The notes under the pieces: model-generated
The model's input: the letters and a program-made list of their open reading frames with translations, nothing else
The model's database searches: none
What the model was told of the DNA's origin: nothing
Made by a program: the position numbers and the translations under genes
Origin: a virus
IMG/VR virus record: IMGVR_UViG_3300042539_000558
Coordinates: 1 to 24,962 of that record
Reading direction: 5' to 3' (one strand)
Length of the DNA stretch: 24,962 bases
Shown here: positions 22,401 to 24,962 of the stretch, in pieces
Layout of the letters: the number at the start of each line of letters is the position of its first letter
Numbering within the stretch: the stretch's first letter is position 1

Positions 22401-23392
22401 TTGGATTACAACCAGTTGAAATTCATGGTAATGCAACAGAGTCTCTTACCAAAGGTAATTATACTGGTAGTGGATCTCTCTTTGGATTCTCTAGTGCAAC
22501 AGAATCTAGAGTTGTTAATCCACCAGATAAAACAACTCTATTCACATTCACTGGTAATGCTAAAGAGAAGGATGTTAATAGTGAAGTTGGAAGAGGATCA
22601 CTATTTACATATGTCTCCTTTACCGAGACAAAAGTTGTATCTGAGACATTCACAACTCTATTTAAATTCTCTGGAAAACTTTCTGAAAGAGTATCCCCTG
22701 CTCCTCATGTTGGAACAGGATCTCTCTTTGGATTCTCTAGCACAACAGAATCTAGAGTTGTTAATCCACCAGACGAAACACTTCTCTTCAAAATTACTGG
22801 TAAATTACAAGAAAGAGAAACAAATTCGGAAGTTGGATCTGGAACTCCTGGTCTGGATATCAATGGGTCTCTGGTCGAGAGATCTACATTCGCACATCTT
22901 GGTTCTGGTGGACTCTTTGGATTCTCAAGCACAACAGAATCCAGAGTTGTTATTCCACCAAATCTTCAGAACCTATTTACTGTTCGCGGAACAGGCAAAG
23001 ATTCTATCACTGTTCCACAAACTGGATCTGGCAGTATCTTTGGATTTGTTGGTGCATCCGAAAGCAAATCAAATACAGAAGTCAAGTATACTCTCTTCAC
23101 GGTTACTGGAACCCCAATTGTCAGATTTATTGGTTCCAATGTTGGTGTTGGACAAATCAGAGTTGGTCTCAGCAACCCAGGAATTCCAGGAGATATTTCC
23201 AGAGGTATTACTGTCTTCCGCCTCAGAACATTCCCACAAGGACCAGTTGTTAAGTTTAGTGGAACTAAGGCAGAATCCTTTACTCCTGCACCTCATATTG
23301 CTGAAGGTCTCATTGATATTCTGCCAGCAAATACTAAGTCAAGATACGTTGAATTTGAAAGACCACAACCTACTAGAATCGTAGTTATTTAA
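19427..23392 (+). CDS. Giant repeat protein, probable tail fibre or virion adhesin, 1321 aa
   Basis: A 1321-residue protein made of two interleaved repeat families. (a) 'DYG' modules, about 60 residues each, at about 28-85, 198-262, 410-472 and 632-690: each has two or three D/E-D-Y/F/W-G-x-I motifs (such as EDYGEI, EDYGLI, EDFGIL) and ends in P-x-G-x-x-R/K-F. (b) 'GSLFGF' modules, 14 copies from 333 on, with the pattern G-S/T-G-S-L-F-G-F-(5-7)-T-E-(S/T), then a short spacer ending in LF-F-(S/T)-G. The second half is nearly all type (b). No cysteine-rich region, signal peptide or enzyme motif. The layout suggests an extended beta-rich fibre. Located among late structural genes with its own late promoter. 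Similarity to tail fibres is by architecture only. Confidence 0.8.
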   Translation: MALFQYEGIGSLRSLGNKLSSQRAVYSYSQFSIVNYEELDYGSIVDAVIEAEDYGEITATIEQYYQIQDFGTITLDTARVPMGKFGIHLAANDSTTRISVGGVEFALYGRAITTVFFSPINRVFDFQGEAYNKISSSWLGRGNLSTVESEGIDVVSATPPASTLHLKISGEGVEQVIFNPQDRVFNFIGEAEEKRTYQYDQSDDIDFGSDDWGFLTEPVLRSEDYGLITDLQDIPVWDYSNIEDWGLITENTTTKVYGRSRFAGSAEEKFIFANYEGSVGNKQPRLLGTAKDYSTPKINGVGKISLEGTPRVQIRMHYKADGGWDFYPPRFRGGSLFGLSSATETSIVSESATAKLFSINSTTTFKAGRSEVGVSENDILVRGGAVYTVIFNQVDRVFTFRNVEINRRAYAYNESSIVNVEGIDYGYITDTVTLSEDYGFIGNQDLEFPWEVEDFGILDPRETRTPFGLARFYSFTSTPRSRTFIGNLEETHLLLRGSAKIYVLPKFTSKGDLINITSSTTDSRTNSEVGTGSLFGFDASTETTLVQPPIDYSQQRIFSFAGELVEKFGKGNYDASGTLFGYSSTTETRLVRDGFGELFNITGKLEEKSTFVEVGSGTLFGFDGAGESITFSYNEDSGFGACDGDDYGFISDISYDLIDYGAIGEYYQYNHEDYGNLYPDDCLEPQGKFKFHNGVDESRTNVYVGSGRIFGFTGAAESIGVESESVGIFRFAGNAAESTTPATEIGTGSLFSYVSFTETTAFTPGKVDPLFNISGGLVLSGINEQVSDLKFTAAWNGSGSLFKFSETDPSRTRIFIAEGTINISGRGFESTTPTTEIGSGSLFSYVSFTETKAVSESSKKVLFNFSGSATNIKARFAWQTTNESQLRILGNASVYVLPKHLGSGEIFIRSSGVRISPESFTPWIPAGSGSLFGYVGAAEAVGSNPPDNFTLFNVVGGVDTPLLTFSEEKFVQARFYGDNGNLVRFSLSGNPVGLQPVEIHGNATESLTKGNYTGSGSLFGFSSATESRVVNPPDKTTLFTFTGNAKEKDVNSEVGRGSLFTYVSFTETKVVSETFTTLFKFSGKLSERVSPAPHVGTGSLFGFSSTTESRVVNPPDETLLFKITGKLQERETNSEVGSGTPGLDINGSLVERSTFAHLGSGGLFGFSSTTESRVVIPPNLQNLFTVRGTGKDSITVPQTGSGSIFGFVGASESKSNTEVKYTLFTVTGTPIVRFIGSNVGVGQIRVGLSNPGIPGDISRGITVFRLRTFPQGPVVKFSGTKAESFTPAPHIAEGLIDILPANTKSRYVEFERPQPTRIVVI
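21659..22963 (+). repeat. Near-identical DNA repeats within the 1321-aa gene
   Basis: Blocks encoding GSGSLFGFSS-TESRVVNPPD recur at 22466-22528, 22712-22774 and 22901-22963 with few base changes, and blocks encoding G-GSLFSYVSFTET at about 21659, 21935 and 22586 share long stretches such as TCTCCTTTACCGA. Synonymous positions are conserved too, which points to recent duplication or gene conversion. Confidence 0.8.
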
Positions 23393-23395
23393 ACT

Positions 23396-23403
23396 GATAA
23401 ATA
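23396..23403 (+). promoter_or_regulatory. T4-type late promoter GATAAATA
   Basis: GATAAATA at 23396-23403, directly after the stop of the repeat gene and 29 nt before the next start. It probably drives the last three genes of the window. Confidence 0.7.
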
Positions 23404-23432
23404 AAGATAAGTGCATTATTAACATCTCTTTA

Positions 23433-23891
23433 ATGTCTAATACCAAACGGGTACAATTACGTAAAGGGACAGAGCTTGAACATTCGTCATTTACTGGTGC
23501 ATTAGCTGAAGTCACATTCGATACTGATAAAGGTACAATTAGAGTTCATGATGGACTTACGTTATCTGGCACTGAAATCCAAAAATCTAGATTAACAACT
23601 CTTAATTCTAGTAATAATGGAGATACATTAAGAACAAATATTAAATATTTTTCTGATACATCAAGCGGTCCTTTTTCGGTATACTTACCCACTCTCCGAT
23701 TTGTTGGAGATACTATTCATATAGCAGACTCCAAATACACTTGGAATCTAAATAATCTTACAGTAAATGCTCAAGGCAGTGACTTAATTAAGGACGGCAC
23801 TGGGTTCATTGATACATTTTTAAACTGTGATTTGGCTGGTGCGTATGTTGAGTTAATTTGGGAAGGAACTTACTGGAGACTGTTCACATGA
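23433..23891 (+). CDS. Tail-fibre-type protein with phage N-terminal 'RKGT' module, 152 aa
   Basis: A 152-residue protein. The first 45 residues, VQLRKGTELEHSSFTGALAE...VTFDTDKGTIRVHDG, match the short N-terminal module seen in many phage fibre and receptor-binding proteins (Mtd_N-like: 'Q-RRGT--E', 'GE--VDTD', 'HDG'), which attaches the fibre to the virion. The rest (about 50-152) is beta-rich, with DTIHIADSKYTWNLNNLTVN and ending in WEGTYWRLFT. It could be a short fibre or adaptor. No Shine-Dalgarno is evident. The stop overlaps the next start (ATGA). Confidence 0.78.
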   Translation: MSNTKRVQLRKGTELEHSSFTGALAEVTFDTDKGTIRVHDGLTLSGTEIQKSRLTTLNSSNNGDTLRTNIKYFSDTSSGPFSVYLPTLRFVGDTIHIADSKYTWNLNNLTVNAQGSDLIKDGTGFIDTFLNCDLAGAYVELIWEGTYWRLFT

Positions 23892-24244
23892 ATCTAAGCA
23901 GAATGGATAATTCCACCAAATCGGTGGCACAATCAAATGATTTTATTGTCCATGCTCTTCGTAGAGATGAGGACGGTATGTTACGTTATACTAAGGTTGG
24001 TGCGGGAAGCACAGAAATTGGAGATTTTCATAGAACAGATGGAACTCAATATCCAGGGTTCCTAGATGGTGTTGATTATGTTGATGAAACTACAGAAGAG
24101 AAATCTTATAAGAATCATCCGCATGATAAATACCAACAGTATAGGTTTGATTTTAGAAATCTAAACTATTTTATTGATGATGATGGATATTTAGTTGCCA
24201 GAATTAATGGCAGTTATGATCATGCAACTCAAGGACCTAAGTAA
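23888..24244 (+). CDS. Unknown 118-aa protein in structural cluster
   Basis: A 118-residue soluble protein starting MNLSRMDNSTKSVAQSNDFI. A segment LRRDEDGMLRYTKV...FLDGVDYVDE and the C-terminal FRNLNYFIDDDGYLVARING are distinctive but I recognise no family. The ATG at 23888 overlaps the previous stop and is preferred to an upstream ATG at 23858, inside the preceding gene. Cotranscribed with fibre-type genes, so probably a virion component or assembly factor. Confidence 0.7.
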   Translation: MNLSRMDNSTKSVAQSNDFIVHALRRDEDGMLRYTKVGAGSTEIGDFHRTDGTQYPGFLDGVDYVDETTEEKSYKNHPHDKYQQYRFDFRNLNYFIDDDGYLVARINGSYDHATQGPK

Positions 24245-24262
24245 AAAAGGAATTTAAAAACG

Positions 24263-24962
24263 ATGGCTGATTTTAGATTAGGAAGACTAAAATTCAATTG
24301 GAGAAGCAATTGGGCTCCTAGCACCGCTTACGTCATTGATGATATCGTAAAATTTGGTGCTAATACCTACGTCTGTACTACCAATCATACTTCAACGGCA
24401 AGTGAAGTTAATTGGTATGCTACTGACGAATCATACTGGTCCTTACATGTTGAGGGAATCAGAAATGTAGGTTTATATAGTGGCGGAACGTTCTATAAAA
24501 AGAACGACGTTGTTCTTTTTGGTAACACACAATACCGTGTAACTGCTGGTATTGGAACAACTGCGGGGTTGGTGTTTGCTGGAATTGGAACTACTGGTCC
24601 AGCAAATCCAAACGTTGTATCTTATGTCTCAGGATTTACTGGAGAAGGTAGTTGGGATGCTGGAACTTCATATGAAACTGGTGATGTTGTTATATTTTCT
24701 GGAAATTCATATGTTGCAATTACAACTACCACTCAAGGACAACAACCATCTCTAAAACTATTAACTGAGTGGGAACTATTATCTGAAGGTATTAATGCAG
24801 TTGGTTTGACAACTTATGAGGCTGCAAGAACATATTATCAAGGAGAATTAGTAACTGTTGGTGGAGATACTTATAGATTATCAGCAACATCTACATTTAA
24901 TGTACATCCAACTAAAGGTCTAACGACTGGTATTGGATCTACAGTTGTTGGAATTGCACAAA
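24263..24962 (+). CDS. Tail-fibre-like protein with carbohydrate-binding repeats, 3' end cut by window
   Basis: An open frame of 233 codons continuing past the window edge, starting MADFRLGRLKFNWRSNWAPS. An AAGGA ribosome site precedes the ATG by 11 nt. It contains at least three repeats of the 'W---T-Y--GD-V-F--NTY' type: STAYVIDDIVKFGANTYVC, SGGTFYKKNDVVLFGNTQYR and AGTSYETGDVVIFSGNSYV, with a fourth starting at RTYYQGELVTVGGDTYR. This pattern resembles chitin-binding CBM5/12-like modules found in tail proteins of T4-like cyanophages. It is probably a large fibre or tail-surface protein that touches host polysaccharide. Confidence 0.8.
   Translation, partial: MADFRLGRLKFNWRSNWAPSTAYVIDDIVKFGANTYVCTTNHTSTASEVNWYATDESYWSLHVEGIRNVGLYSGGTFYKKNDVVLFGNTQYRVTAGIGTTAGLVFAGIGTTGPANPNVVSYVSGFTGEGSWDAGTSYETGDVVIFSGNSYVAITTTTQGQQPSLKLLTEWELLSEGINAVGLTTYEAARTYYQGELVTVGGDTYRLSATSTFNVHPTKGLTTGIGSTVVGIAQ

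Noticed and set aside
21747-23384. 545-codon alternative plus-strand frame inside the 1321-aa gene
   Set aside because: It is Leu/Ser/Gln-rich and low in complexity, and it mirrors the repeats of the true frame. The main frame shows the conserved protein repeats.
24125-24132. Late-type motif GATAAATA inside the 23888-24244 gene
   Set aside because: It encodes DKY in a clear frame and lies about 130 nt before the next start, further than the other late boxes before structural genes. It cannot be excluded as a weak promoter for 24263.
1-24962. tRNA genes, CRISPR arrays, insertion sequences, integrase or attachment sites
   Set aside because: Looked for cloverleaf-like segments, spaced direct repeats, and transposase or integrase motifs and saw none; the only clear repeats are inside protein-coding fibre genes. 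A tRNA search program would be decisive.

Overview
The window looks like part of a T4-like cyanomyovirus, a tailed phage of marine Synechococcus or Prochlorococcus. It carries phage copies of photosystem II genes (psbA, psbD), high-light-inducible genes (hli), a plant-type ferredoxin, a plastoquinol terminal oxidase and pentose-phosphate genes (talC, zwf, gnd). These lie beside virion structural genes preceded by T4-type late promoters (NATAAATA). I found no tRNA, rRNA, CRISPR array, transposase or integrase.

Layout. (1) 1-5699: a tightly overlapping plus-strand operon for glycan work: a GT6-family glycosyltransferase (cut by the window edge), two paralogous 'GQPR' proteins of unknown function flanking a HAD-nucleotidyltransferase fusion, a short glycerophosphodiesterase-like protein, a GT4-like and a GT25-like glycosyltransferase. 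(2) 5700-8916: an SLH/OprB-type porin, hli, a possible 28-aa membrane peptide, petF, an unknown 103-aa protein, a very short hli and a Prx5-type peroxiredoxin. This block closes on a terminator that appears bidirectional and is shared with a small minus-strand gene (8931-9122). (3) 9123-12042: psbA with a long structured leader, two small genes, and psbD. (4) 12069-15760: talC - PTOX - zwf - gnd, plus a possible 35-aa ORF. (5) 15750-16367: a minus-strand sulfotransferase-like gene. (6) 16479 to the end: the late structural region, a run of tail or fibre-type proteins including a 1321-aa repeat protein, ending in a protein that runs off the window.

How it fits together. The metabolic part is the known cyanophage programme: D1 and D2 keep photosystem II working, Hli proteins and peroxiredoxin limit photodamage, ferredoxin and PTOX redirect electrons, and TalC/Zwf/Gnd push carbon through the pentose phosphate pathway for NADPH and ribose for nucleotides. 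The glycan operon and sulfotransferase could modify host surface or virion glycans; that is inference.

The most striking non-coding signal is regulatory. Sigma70-type promoters, nearly all with exactly 17-nt spacers, sit directly on or against intrinsic terminators at several gene junctions (5711-5768, 7303-7340, 10497-10552; a related arrangement at 12069-12120). psbA and psbD share a composite element in which a host-type -35/-10 overlaps a phage late box at an identical offset. The other main oddity is the 1321-aa protein, built from two interleaved repeat families, with parts duplicated recently enough to be almost identical in DNA.
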